A stretch of DNA of 64,000 nt from assembly GCF_000006565.2 (NCBI RefSeq), contig NC_031480.1, positions 4,375,529-4,439,528 on the forward strand, written 5' to 3'. How positions within the stretch are numbered: the stretch's first letter is position 1; every line of letters starts with the position of its first letter. This DNA is from Toxoplasma gondii ME49 (taxonomy: Eukaryota > Apicomplexa > Conoidasida > Eucoccidiorida > Sarcocystidae). The position numbers and the translations under genes were made by a program. This document shows, one piece after another, positions 23,470-36,900 of this stretch. A model generated the notes under the pieces. It did not search any database, was not told where the DNA came from, and was given only the letters and a program-made list of their open reading frames with translations.

Positions 23470-26400
23470 GGGAGAGCTGAAGGCCTTTTCTCACTGTATT
23501 GTTGAAAGACGAAGGAAGGTGTTGTGTCCTCGTGGGTGTTCCAGCGTGTCTCGAAATAGTCGCGTAGGCTGTGGAACGTTTGCCGTGGTCGACCTTCCGT
23601 CATGTCCTCTACCTCTTCTGTGTTCAAAACAGAAGTTGCGTCTCACCATGGACTAGCCGTAAACTTCTAATTCACGTTTCCCCTCCTTTCTGGGTGCGTT
23701 GGCGACCCACAACCTTTGACGGAAAACCCCAAAGTCCACGGGACGCCGTCGGGTTGCTAGCGAAGAAGTAATTCCGGACCTCCAGTCAGTTGTGGCTAGC
23801 TGCGATACAGTGCAGTAGTTCGCAGTGGCCCTTGTTCAGCGGTAAACTGCAGGGTGCGATGGCGATGTTTGATCGAGTTGGTGCAGCACCTAAGACCCTG
23901 TCACACAAGAAGAGATGTCGTGTGTCCATGGGTATGCAGCGTGCTGGTGCGAGTAGGACCATTGCTTCGACGTTTCCGCATGTCCACTAGAGCTTCTGTG
24001 TCCGTTTTTTACGTGGTGTGTCGTTTGTGGGTGAGACAGTCCCGTGTACTCTGCAGCTCAACAGACGGATGCCACGATGATGAAACAAACATAACCATGG
24101 ATCAACCATCGGATAGCAGTGCTCTGGCGAGACCTAAGAAATCTGATCCCAAGTGGCAATCGTTGAGCTCGGTGGACTCGTGCTGTGCTGTGCAGACGTC
24201 CCATGGCTGTGTGCAACCCCTCGATTCGTGCTGTCCTTTGCGTGTTTAGTCGTGTCGCAGTCCACGGGCTTGGGAGGATGAAAAACACGTCGACATGGAT
24301 CAACCATCGGACATCGCTTCTGGCGAGACTTGGAAGAGCCTGACAGCCCGAGTTCCAGTGGACTGCGCTTCGTTTCTCCATCTGTGTTGGTGTTTGTTAC
24401 AAGACTGAAACAGTGGCTGTGACCGTATTGTTCGCAGAAGCTTCAGTGTGTCCATGTAACTAGCGTATTCTTCGTAGAAGTTCCTAGTACGTTTCCGGGG
24501 AGAAGCTGGGCCATCGATTTCGTCTGCGCTGAGCACTGTCGGGGTTGAAATCACAACGGCTCCACATCGCCACCTGGTTCACTGTTGACGATCCACCGAG
24601 GAAATGCTTTTTCTACCCTCAAGAGCAGTAGTCGGGGCGCGATGGACACCCTCGCTGCCAGGATCCGGGAAGTACCTTTTCCCCTCTTGTAGTTTGCCCG
24701 AAGGCACATTGACCACCTTTACTACCGTTCCAGAAGATTCAGCAGAGCGCATCTCTTCCGGCATGCAGAACCTCTCGTGCTGCCTGCCTTTTCTGCGCTC
24801 GTGCTATACTTCACTTTCAGGTGGTGGCTTCACTCACCAGAGGACGACAAAGGACTGAATGGCGTCTTACTGGCCTCTCAGAGCCGCAGATCTTCCTGGG
24901 GTTCCAGGCTTCTCTTGTGATGGTGCTGCAGTGCTATCTAGTCAGATTCGTCGAGACGCTGGACTTGATGCACGCCCTATTCGCTATAAATACCGTAAAA
25001 TAGTCACTGTATGGGGTCACTGTACCGTTATCTACTGATTGGGACGACTGAATGCCACTTCACCCGAGCCCATGATATGCACTTGCTGAGTTGGAGCACC
25101 ACGACAAATGTACATTCATAGGTAAGACAACCGCTACGCACCGTTTCACGAAATAACATCCCCTTTTCCCCGTCAGTTTCCTGTGTCCGGGAGAGTGAAC
25201 GAGTAAAGAAAAATGTGTTTTGTTATGGAAACAGGCGGCGGATACCCAGTGCTGGTCGTTTCGAATGAGCAGTCACTGCCGGTGACGGAACTTTCACGGA
25301 GTTGTCTCCTTTCTGAAAAAGTGTAGGAAAACGCGGTTATTGCCAGCGGGAGACTGTCGTGCCGCTATAGTCTACTCGGCGTTTGCGTGAAAGAACTTTT
25401 CCTCCAGTGTGCGTTGTCTACAGTTCCCTAGCCACATGAACACATCGCGGTTTATGTGAAGACATCTTAGCTTGATCGTTGAACGCAGCTTCCGTCGTCA
25501 CAAAGACAAGAGCAGACAAAGGAACGCCTACGTCGGTTTCGGCAAAAAGGCCGTTTGGAGTTCCTGACTCGTCAACGAGACACTTGACTTCATGTCAGGT
25601 GTTTCTGTTTTCCTTTCAACAGCCAACCACCACCGAGAACGAAGTATCCGTCTCACTGCAGCCTTCAGCGAGACGATTCGTCGTCCCATCCCCTAAAATT
25701 TGCACCTGCTGGACTTTTTGTGGGACTTTGCTCTTTTCCTCCTTTCCTCTGTGCGTCGGTTGTTTCTTCCTTTTCCCTCCGCCGCGCCCCCACTCACTTT
25801 GGTGCCACAGCGTCTCGATATGTTCTTTTGAAATCGAGAGGAGAAAATCTGTCCGCGCACTGGAATGACCCTACACGTGAGGGGCGCTATCGGTGTCGGT
25901 CCTGTTTATGCGCTCCCTCCAATGCTTCTTTCTTCTCTCTTCCTGCTTGCTCTGACGTTAGAAAAAAGATTCCGGCGGTGGAACGCCGGGTCTCTCGCAG
26001 CTGGTAAAGACTCTTCTCGACGCGCGACAACGACACGGTGCTTTCGCTTTCTTTCCTGTTGTCTTTCCGGCTTCGCCGTGGCCACACGTTGTGGCATCCG
26101 TCTTACTTTTAGACTCTTTGTTCTCTTTTCTCACGAGAATGCTACCCCCGAACCTGTTCCTGCTGCTTCTGTTTCCCCTCGGCCGCGGCTGACCAGGCAA
26201 ACGCTGTCTTTCAGACAGAGCGGACTTCACTCTCTGCCGCATGTTTTCGATTTCCAGATCTCTTCTTTGACCGCAGCTGGGGGCTTGCAGGCGCTTCCCA
26301 GTTGCTCCTTACCGGAGGAAGACTACAAAGATGGAAGAGACTCACGAGCGCCGGGAGACTGGCCTGCTGCACACACAGGAGAGGAGACCGGAGACAAGCA

Positions 26401-26711
26401 GTGGACGTTCTTTTTCGTGTGACCTCTTCGAGCACTCTACGTACTGACACTTGAGTTTCTCCACGTGAAACTCTGTCTCAAAATTAGATAACGCTCGGAG
26501 CAAACGCAGACGCTAAAGATGGAAACGAGACGTTTGAACAAACAACTCGACGCTGACACATCTTCGGTGTATTCGTCGTCTCTTCTCCAGTTATACCATC
26601 CTCGAGACATTGAAGTGAAATACACAACACTACGAAAGAGGCAGGTTGAAAAAATCTCCAGATCACTCGTTTCTAGAGAAGACCACTCCACATCTAGTTG
26701 CGGAGATTCCT
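23470..26711. other. Convergent spacer of 3.2 kb, no firm gene
   Basis: The eL33 gene (plus) and the CDK gene (minus) converge here. I see no gene I can defend. There is an imperfect direct repeat with a period of 198 bp (24097 and 24295). A pair of protein-like frames on the minus strand at 24764-24579 and 24554-24300 is noted as a finding. The right part (25.4-26.7 kb) is rich in Cys/Ser/Arg-coding shadows and probably belongs to the 3' UTR of the kinase gene. Confidence 0.4.
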
Positions 26712-29700
26712 TCAAGAAACGTGCATCCGTGTTGCCTCCCGTCTGCTTGTGCGAAAGACTGCCTGGCAAATTTGCAGCGCGCGTCGCGGCTCTCGCCTTT
26801 GAAAACTTCTCTTTTTCACACACCTGTCTCCACCTTTGTCATCGGATACGCGTCTGCGCTTCCCGTCGCGCGCCTTCCTTCTCCCCTTCTCGTCGTCGCC
26901 TCTGCGCCTGTGCGTGTCGACGTTGTACGTGCTCCGCACAGAGGTTCGCTCTCGAAACTGGTCGCAGGACTCTCTCCCTTCGCCACCTTCTTCGTGTCTC
27001 CTCCGCTGGCCTTCCCCGTCTCGTCTCCGATCCTTCGGTCGATGCGCAGCGCGGTCTTCCCGGCCTAGACTGGCTCTCTCTGACCTGCACAAGTCACTCG
27101 CCCTCTCACATCCGCGCGGTTCCTTCTCACCGGGGTACCAGGTCCGAGCCTTGCCGTTGCCTCGGCTCTCCACTGCACTTGTTGTCTCTCCTCGGTCTCC
27201 CCGTCTGCGTCGCTCTGCTTCGTCCTGGAGAGCGAGGCGACTTTGAGGCTCGGAGCGCGAGAAGACGGGTGACGGGGAGGACATCGCGCGACTCTCGCCG
27301 AGGACTGGAGAACCCAAAGATACGCCGAAGAGCAAGGAGCGCCCTTCCTTCGAGAGACAAGGAGCCCCCAGGGACGGGTACCTCCGCTTGCGGTCGCGGC
27401 CGCGGATGTCGTCGTCGTGGCGAGGCGAGAACGGCGACACTGAGTGAGATGAATGCGCGCTCGACCGGTTTAAAAACAACGGCTCTTCTTTTCGCTCGCG
27501 TTCGTGGCGCGAGCTCAGACTCGCCTCCTGGGGCCGACGCCTTCGTCTCTCCCCGCTCTCGGCGTCTCTCTCCCGGGTGTACAGACCGCTGCCGCGGTCT
27601 CGCCTGCGATACGCATTCGAGCCGAGCATCCCGCGTTCGCCCTCCTCGACAGTGTCGCATCCCCGGTGTCTCCTCGCTTCTTCCTCTCGACGGCCGACGC
27701 CAGGAGTGCCTCCGTCGGGACTAGACAGCTGACTGTCGACAGACGGCAGCGACAAACGCTTCGGATCTTCCTGGTTGACCGGAGATCGGTGCTCCACACA
27801 AGGATCTCTGAGGAGACAGGAGAAAGGTTTTTCTTCCTCGACATCGCGTTCCTCCATTCTCTCTCTGTCAAGCTCCTCTGCGTCTCGCCACCCCGCTCGG
27901 CGGCGCCCGTGGCGATACCCAACTTGACTCTCCATTTCTTCCCCCGGCGGTGTCTCCTCCGTCTCCCTGTCTCTTGCGTCTCTTGTCTCCTCGCGAGTTC
28001 CCTTCAAACTGCTGCTCCTCTTCTCGCCACGGACCCGGCCGTCGTCCGACCCCCCAAGGACCTCCCCCGCGTCGTCGTGGTTTCTCCCTTTTGCAAGTTT
28101 TTCTTTTTCGGCACTCCCTGCATGCGTCGACTCGCCTCGAGAGGCGGCACCCGACTTGCTTTCAGCTGCGCGCTTGAAGAGGTCGAACGCCTTTCGTCTT
28201 CGCTCTTCTTGTTTCTTCGCGACTGCAGACGAGTTTGCCTCCGCCTCGCCGGTCTTCTCGCTTCTCTTCTTGTCTTCACATCCTTCCGCGTGCGTCGGAA
28301 AAAACAACGCCAGCGACACCGGCGACAGCGCTTCGACGCCGAACTCGCAGGCCTCTCTTCCCACCGCGCCTTGCTTCTCCTTGCCGCCGTCCTTGCCGCT
28401 CAAACTCTGCGCGCCGCATCTCTCTGTCTCTTCGCTGGCGCGCTTCCTCATTCGCCGAGAGTCTCCGACGCCCGCGTCCTCTCCGCGTCGGTAGTCCCCA
28501 CAGCTCCCCGGGGGGTCTGGAGACACCGAGAAGGACGGCGACTGGCTCTTCTCTTCTGCCCAGTGCCGCTCTGCATGCACGCTCTCGCCTTGGCAGCGTG
28601 CGTAGTCGCGCTCTGCAGCCCGGTCGCGGATCTTCGCCTTCTTATCCCACTCGGGCCATCTCGCGTGCCGCCACTTGCCCGAGTCCCCTTCGCTCTTCTC
28701 GCCGCCATGGATAGCCTGATAACTCTCTGCACCTGCCCGCGCAGAATCGGGACCCCTCCGTCTCTTTGTCTCCTCGTCGCTGCTGTTCGTCATGTCGCTC
28801 ACAGAGCCGCCAGGCGACGCATGCACCGGCGAGGCCTCGAGACTCGCCCGGCCGTCTTCTTTCAGAGCGCCCCCAGAAGCGAAGGCCGAATGGAGAGAGA
28901 GACGTTCGCGTCCCCGGCGCCGGCTCTCGTCGAACGCCGGACGCTCTGGACTGAACGCCGGTCTATTTTCCCCTCTCCTCCCTTCTTCTCTTCTTCCGCG
29001 GTTGCTTCTCTCTGTCTCTCTTCCTCGCTTCTTGTCGCCTGAACGACTCGCAGGGTGACTCTCGCGCTCCTCAGAGTCCAGGGATCTGCGCCGGCCACTG
29101 GACCCCCGCAGCTGCTCTCTCCGCTTCTCTTCCTCGCGGAGACACCGACCATAAACACCCTCTTTGGTTGCATGCAGACTGTCGAAGGCGCCCTCGCGAC
29201 CCCGACGCCCTTCTCTGTCTTCGCGGCCGTCTACACACACACAGACACAAAACGCCCCCACACACGCACACAGACAGACCCAGACATCCAGTGAGATACA
29301 AACAAGGAAACAGAGACACAGACAGGGACACCACCGGATTCAACTCGGAGAGACAGACATAACCTGACTGAGGTCGAAACAGAGACAGATGGCAACGGAC
29401 TTCGACAGAAACGGGTCAAGAGAGAGAGAAAAAAAGAGACACCGAGGTCGCAACAGACAGTGATAGAAACGAAACAGATAGAGATCGAAGCAGAGATATA
29501 GACGAATAGAAAAAGAGGCACAGATCGAGACAGAATCACAGAGAGGTAGAAGGTGAGAAAAACGGCGACAGACAGAAGGCCGAGAAGACAACAAGTGCAT
29601 CCTAATTGCGAAGCAGACTCTCTCGCGCACACTCATCTCAGTGCACCCACCGCGCCCCGCGCAGACACTACTTTTTCATGTAGATTTCAGCGCATGCGTT

Positions 29701-32700
29701 TTTAGAAGAAACAAGAGACATAAAGGTACGGAGCGGGATTGCAGTGCATGACGCCTGTGAGTTTCCTCGACTGTTGTGTGTCCCCCTTCCGCTTCGACAT
29801 GCTGTCTCCTGTCTCCTCACACACATCCTAGTCTCTGCATCCACGCGGGCGTTTGATCTTTCCACCGCAACCCTCCTCGATTATGTGTATGCCAACGAGG
29901 CGAGTAACGCGAAGTCGGCTCCTCCTCAAGAGTTTTCTGTTGCCCGCTTACAGTGTCTCCTGTCAGACCTCCCGTCGGTCTGCTCTGCGTGGTCGTTCCA
30001 GCTTCCCGGAGAAAAGTGAGTGGAGACAGGAGGCGGCGAGACGAGAGAAGCCGGCAGGGAATCGTGTTTCTCTTCTTCTCGCCGCACTTCACCCTTCTCT
30101 CGCTCTTCGCCGCGGTCGTCGGCTGTCTGCCAAGGAAGATCCTTCAGATCGGAGCCGCTCTCGCGAGGCAGCTGCACGAAGGCTTCTCGTTTTTTCCTCG
30201 GAAAGAGGTCGGCGGAGACGAAGGAAGCCTGAGAGCCCCCTCCAGAGACCTGTGAAAGCGAAGGTCTCCCAGGAATGGGGTGGACCAGCGACGAGGAGAG
30301 CGACGGCAGAATCGACTCCGAAGACTCGCGCTCGTGCGTGGACACACCCGAGACCGTCGACGCGGGGAGAGAGTGAGGGAGAGACCTCCGGGAACTCTCG
30401 TCCTGTTTCTGTCGCTCGGAGTAAAGTTGACGAAGAGCTAAGCACAACAGAGAAGACGCACACAGGTGGACACAGCCAAGCCTTGTGCGGTTCGTACACA
30501 CCTGCCCCCTCAGTTTTTTTTTGAGTGCTGGGGCGTCCTTTGTCAAGAGCTTCTGCCGTTCCATTCAGGAGAGGCCATGCAGTCAGCCAAAGACAAAAGG
30601 ACGTTTACAGGTGACCACGGAAAAAGGCCATGAAACGCGAATCTGAGATCCTTCCTCCCGGAAAGGGAGCAAAGAGTTCTGCGGTCAGAACGTCTGCCCT
30701 CCCGCGCCTCCTGTGTCGGTCCAGGGACATCACGAGAGTGCTGACAACTGGTAAAAAAAGAACATTAGGGTCTGTCAAAAATGTTGCTGAGTCCACGTTT
30801 TTCTCCTGAACCCACCGTCGGAAGCACAGACATGTTTGGAGAGACGCTACAGCTCTTGCCTTTTCCCAGCTGGGGCCTGTACATCACCTGTAGAACGGCT
30901 TTGCAGGTCGATCTACTACGTCAAAGCATCCAACTCATGTCATACGAACACTGAGTTCAGACAACACACACAGTCCTTCCAAGACGTTTCATGTGGGGAA
31001 TCTGGCTGGAAAATCGAAGAAAAAATCCTCACCTTCAAGTCGCGCTGCCTTCCTCTCCACACTTCGAGCCCAAGCAGCGAGGCGAACTTCGCCCACCGAG
31101 ACGCGCCTGTTAAAAGAGAAAAACGCATGCAAGAGTTTTTGCGCTGGCAGGCTTCGCACAAAATCGCCTTGGTCTATCCATTGCTTCTCCACTCGAAAGA
31201 GAAGTCGAGCTGAACAAAAGGTTCCGCTCGATCTTCGAAGAACAAGATTTATCCACCGACCAGAGAAGCCGTGCTCCTCAGACCGCATCCACACTCTCTC
31301 TCCTCGCTTCGAAAACTCTCGGGGCCGACCCACACACACACACACACACAGAGAAACAAGAGGTACATTTAAATCTCCCTCATACTTCCACGTTCACCCC
31401 ATACATCCACATCCACATATATATATCTAGGTAGATGGATAGAGACTTTCATACTGTTTCTGCAGATGCGTCTACACAAACTGCAGCTGTACACGCATCA
31501 CGGTGTCTCTGTTGACACCAGAGAGCGGCTTCGGAGATCGACGTTTCCGTGGCGCTGAATATTTGTCGGACTCAGCCTTACTCGGACCGCGTTTCGTCTG
31601 CTGAACCCTCCCTTCCAGGTCCTTTCCTTGCATGCGAAGTTCCTCCCATCTGACGCTGGTCGCGTCCACCGCGTCGCTGTGCATGCTTGGAGACGTAGCT
31701 GTGGGCCGCATGGAGATTTGCTCGTTTTTCGACTCTGAAAAGGGATCGCACGAACGAGACACACGAAGCAGGCTCGAGAGAGTCGAGGATGCGTCAGCCG
31801 CGCCGGGACTCCGCGACCCAGCAGGAGCAGACGGAAGCTTTTTTCCAAACAAACGACTCCAACAAAAGCGAGAAACTGCTCAGACGAGACACCAGAGAGA
31901 AGGAGCCAGAAGAAGGGCAGCCAACGGAAGACCCACCGGTCCGCTACACACAAGAGACGAAAAGGAAAAGGCGTGGAGAGGCGACAAACACCCACATAGA
32001 GCGCAAACGACGAAGAGGACGTTGCACGCACCGATGGACGCAACAGAAACCGGGGAAGAGACTCCTGGTAAGGAGGAAGAGAAGAAAGGAACACGAGTCG
32101 CCTGGGCGTCAGACAGAGTCACAGAAGCGCCGATATGTCTCACCTCTTTGGAAGAGGATGTGTGGAGAACCACCGATGTTGGAGAGCAGCTCTGGCTGTA
32201 ATTCGCGTAGCTGCAAAGTGTGGAGGCACATGCAGTGAATACGGTCCTTAGACGCTGAGACCGGGATCGAAAGACACCTCAACGGTCACTCCTTTTCCTG
32301 TGGTGGAAGTTATCCTGTTCTTGGAATCATCTGCTGCACCACTAAACCCTCTCTCGCCTTCATCGTGAGCAGACAGCTCGAAACATTTAGTGCATCGTCC
32401 CGGAAAAAAAAATCTCCACGACACACGCACGGCCTCCGCGTGTCTCGCTCCAGTCCACCCTCCTGCGCGGAGATCAAAGGTCCCCTATATCTACGAATTG
32501 GAGAAAGTCTGTGAAGAGACGTCCGCAGCTCTCGATACGTGGATCGACACCAAAAAATGAGGTAAACGAGGCTGCAGAAACATCCGCGAACGCGTCTGTG
32601 CGCTTCCTCATTCTCCTCGTTCAAAGGGCACAGTCCGGGAAGCCTCCTACCAGGATTCCACGCGAGGAGCTGTCTCAGGAGGTCCCAGCCTTCGTCGCCG

Positions 32701-33607
32701 ATTCTGCCGAAGGAGACAAGCAGAGAGAAACAAACGCCGACGCATTTGCCGAAGAAGCCGGAAGACGCTCGCTGGCTTCGGCGCCACACGAAAAAACAAG
32801 AAAGACAAAAGAAACCCAGTGCGTCTCACACGTAACGCTCCACATGTCCCCACAAGACATCGACGCGCCACCAAGAAACACTCGATGCTCAAACGCAACA
32901 AAGTCTCCACATGCATATAGCTGCCTACGTGTGCAGATACATACACGCATATCTACACAAATATATATATATATATATATACAGATACATATGTATTTGC
33001 GTGTCTTATCTATTTGTTTGTATCTACAAACATGCGTTCAGTATATCTACGCACGCACAGATATAAATACGTAACTATCTACCTATTTAGATGTAACTGT
33101 TTAGACGTGGCTATGCCTCGTCTACAAGGCCGAAGTGCATGTTTTGCTTCGCGTTTTTTCCATGTTGTTTCGCGCGAGGAAGACATGAGGGCCAACGACG
33201 CGGGACCAGAGAGAGCCCAGCGCTTACTGGTTACGGTACTTGAAGAGTCTCTGGATTTCCAGCGACCTGTCCACTCCGCTTCCATCGAAAACCGGGTCTC
33301 GCGCAAAGCCGTCGCCTCGTCCTGACAGATTTCGAAAGTGCTGCGGACAGAGGGCTCTCAGACTCGCCAGGTCGCTTTCCGACGGAGGGCCGATTTTCTG
33401 AAAAAACAAACGCATTTCTCTTCGTCACACCTCCGTCGGTGGGTTCAGCGGTTCCGAACGGATCAAAAACTTTTCCTCGTCTCTTGCGACACACGCAGCG
33501 GCCACACATCTCCTCCCAAAGTGCTCATGTACACAAACATCTACTCGCCGTACAAAAAACACACATTCATACATTTATACATACATATACATATATATAT
33601 ATATACG

Positions 33608-33638
<31 letters not shown>

Positions 33639-33701
33639 CCCTAGACGCACTCAGGTCACACCCACACGCATACACATACGTGTAAACACACATATATATG
33701 C

Positions 33702-33736
<35 letters not shown>

Positions 33737-33885
33737 CATCAGTCTGCAGGCAGACAGAAACAAAGGGATGAACACACATGTGGCCACCAAGTCTAACATG
33801 CATAAAACGTGTGTGTATCGATTTTAGACAGACCAGACGAGGAGCACACACAGATACAGACACATACTTGCGTACATATATATAC

Positions 33886-33928
<43 letters not shown>

Positions 33929-36900
33929 AATACGTATGTATCTATGCATGCGAACGCAAAACCACTTGTCTATTTGCGCATGTGGGTACCTCGACGATTT
34001 GTCGGAGAAGAGCGGCTTCTTTGTCGGCGGCGAAGAGCGGCATTCCACACACGAGTTCTGCCATGATGCATCCCGCACTCCACATGTCGACGCTGCCGTC
34101 GTAGGCCTCGGAGCCGAGAAGAAGCTCTGGAGGTCGGTACCACAGCGTGATGACTCGATTTGTCAAGGCAGGCTTCTCGCTTGCTGCCAGCGCCTCCCCG
34201 CGAAGAAATCCTGGAAGAGAAGAAGAGGAAGACGCGTCGGCGAATTGGGTGGAGGAGATGCTGCGTTCGCGGCTGGCGGCTGAGTCTGCGTCTTCATCGA
34301 CGGAGCAGGGGAGGACAACGCGAATGGCTTCCCCGCCCTTCGCCTCCATGGCGCGTGTGACGCGCTCTGGCTCGCGCGTCACGAACTTTGTGAATTTTCG
34401 AGCTAGGCCAAAGTCTGCCAGCTTCACAGTTCCGTCTGTATCCATCAAGAGGTTTGCACCTGAACGCACAAAAGATCGGCGCAGCGCAACTGCTTCCTGT
34501 TGCTTCATGCGGTCCTTCACCGGGTCCCACCCCCCTGGCCGCGGCACTTTTCCGGAAACAGCGAAACCCAAAAGTCTCCGCTTCTCTTTCTCTCGTAGTC
34601 TATCCTCTGCTCGCATCAGTCTTCGTTTGTAAAGTTCCTGCCTCCACCCGCTCTCACTCAACTCCACACTGCGCTGCCTTCCTCACTTCCATTTCCAACT
34701 TGGTCGTTTCCTCCCTGCTTTGACGTCTTGTTTCTGCCTCTCTTCTCTCTTCTTCGCTCTCTTCTCCTTCTTGTTCTCTCTCTTTTCTTCTCCATGTATT
34801 CGCAGTTGCTCTCCCGCTTCTCGGTTTCATGTGCTCTCTCTCTTATTCTCCTCCCGGTTTCATTTGTTCTCTGCCTGAGGTGATTATCGTTGCCTCTTGT
34901 TCGCTTTCTGCTATCGTGCTCCGCCCTTTGCGTCCGTGTTCTGTCTCTGTGGTGTCTCGGAAGCTTTTTGTCCTCTGCGGTGCAGGCGACACACTCTTTA
35001 GGTCTCGGTGGACGACGTTTTTGCGGTGGCAGTGGTGCAGCGCCGTAAAGAGTTGCAGGAGGATCCCCTTGATCTCGCCGATGGACAGCCACTGAAAGAA
35101 AGCGAAAAACAGACGGCAGATACACGCTTCCCGCTACACGCGACACAGCAAGCAGGCCTTCCCAGCACAGCCAGAAAGAGAAACCTGAAAGCCTCCATGC
35201 ACTCGAGTGTCGACTGCTCTCACGCTTCGTCTCTCTGCTCACCGTTTGCGGACGCGTGTACTTTTCTCTTTTCTCCTTCGAGTCTCGGATGGCGTCCAGG
35301 AAGCCGAGGAGGTCGAAGGGCAAATACTCAAACACCATCCACACTGCGCCTCTGTGGTGTCGGTCCTTCAGGCGCGCTGACGACACGAAAGCACGAGAGA
35401 GCGACGGGGAAAAAGTCACATGAAACAGAGACAACAAACTCAGAAACTCTCCACTTCGCCGGCGCGTCTCGGACTGTGCGTGCGAGTCCTCCCCTCCTCT
35501 TCCCCTCCAACCAGAAGTCACAGACTGGACACACCGCGCTCGGTCCACACCACTCGGTAGGCAAGCAGAGAGGCCTCCTGCAGAGAAAACTTGGAAGTGC
35601 ACTGTCTCTACACAGATAGAACGTCACCGCGCGAAGCGAACGAAAAAGTCTACTTCCCGCAAGGCCTCTCGAGAAACGAAAACGGTGGACAAAACGAAAC
35701 TCGCGCCTCGGAGAAATGCGCTCGCGCCGCTGTACAGACACACAAACGGCAGCCTGGAGCTGGGCGCCGGCGTCTCTCTGGATGAACAACTAAAGCAGGT
35801 CCCTTTAAAACACAACGCATCAGGAAATGATCCACCTCCTCACCGAGGCACAAAGCCCACCCAGAAGAAACAATGTTCCAGTTCACAGATGCAATCCCAG
35901 ACGAAAACACATACAAGACTCCCACACGTGTACATACCTACATACCTACATACATACATACATATGAATAAATAAATAAATATATACATATATATATATG
36001 AATAATAAAATATATAAATAATGCATAAATAATATAATATACACATAATATATATATATGTATGAACATTGTTGTTCTGAGAGATCTTACGTTTGGAGTG
36101 GACGACAGCGAGGAGCTCGACGGTGTGTTTGCACTCTGGAGAGAAGGGCAGACGACAGCATCGGCACTGGGCGAGGAGATAAAGGTCGGACGCGTCTCAA
36201 GCGCCTCACGAATGCGAGTGTACGTCCAGAAGGCCGTCCAGAGGGATTCTCTGTCTATTTGCAGTGCCGGGAAGATATCAAGCAAAAGCTGGTCCACCAT
36301 CTACGTTGCCTGTCTAGACTCTGAATCTGCGTTTCTGTTTCTGAGTCTGCATTTCTGTTTCTCTGAGCCTGCGTTTCTGTTTCTCTGTGTCTGCATGTGT
36401 CTCCTACGGTGCGACGTCCGCTTTTCTCTCCCGTTCTCTCTCCCTTCTGCTGCTTCTCTCCTTCTCGACCCTGCCTTTCCCACTATCTCGTTCCTGCGTT
36501 CTCCTTTCGGCCTTTTCTTTTCTCCGAGAGCCAACACACCAAGGGGGAAAGCGCAACGCTGTAATGTGCATCGTGTCTACTCGCTGTCTGCTCCTGAGTA
36601 CATCTCTCTCCCTCGCTGACCTCGCGCTCCTGTCCCCATTTTTGTTTTCCTTTCCTGTTTCCGAAGTGTGCTTTCTCAGCGCTGACTTGAGAGCTCGTTG
36701 AGCAGACAGATTTCCCGAATCGCCGTACGGGGAAAGCCTTCCCGTTCCTCGCCTGCGTTGTTCATTTGTTGACAGGCGGCGGCCACCGCCGCAGCGCCGC
36801 CCTTCTCCGTTGGCTTCTCCTCTCTCGTTTTTTCTTCTCTCTCGACTTTCCTCGACTTGGCATGCTCTTCCTGGCGAGGCGCGAGCGCGTGCGGCGGATT

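Noticed and set aside
27504..29042. 512-codon open frame on the plus strand
   Set aside because: It lies antisense to the Arg/Glu-rich last exon of the kinase; its Arg/Leu/Ser/Ala content is what the complementary codons produce. The minus frame is longer, has a good acceptor and joins in phase.
29744..30019. Plus-strand frame followed by GTGAGTGG
   Set aside because: It looks somewhat protein-like and has a donor, but no partner exons were found, and the minus-strand kinase exon 29952-30408 overlaps it with better phase support.
31498..32094. 198-codon minus-strand frame next to the kinase domain
   Set aside because: It lacks kinase subdomain XI; the small exon 32144-32210 ([13 protein letters not shown]) supplies it in phase and the tail uses a different frame.
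33439..34104. Tyr/Ile/His-rich frames on both strands
   Set aside because: They are translations of TA and TACATA microsatellites in an intron.
35938..36300. 120-codon minus-strand frame as a kinase exon
   Set aside because: Only 45 bp (36091-36135) in another frame carry the kinase text [12 protein letters not shown]; the longer frame has no kinase similarity.
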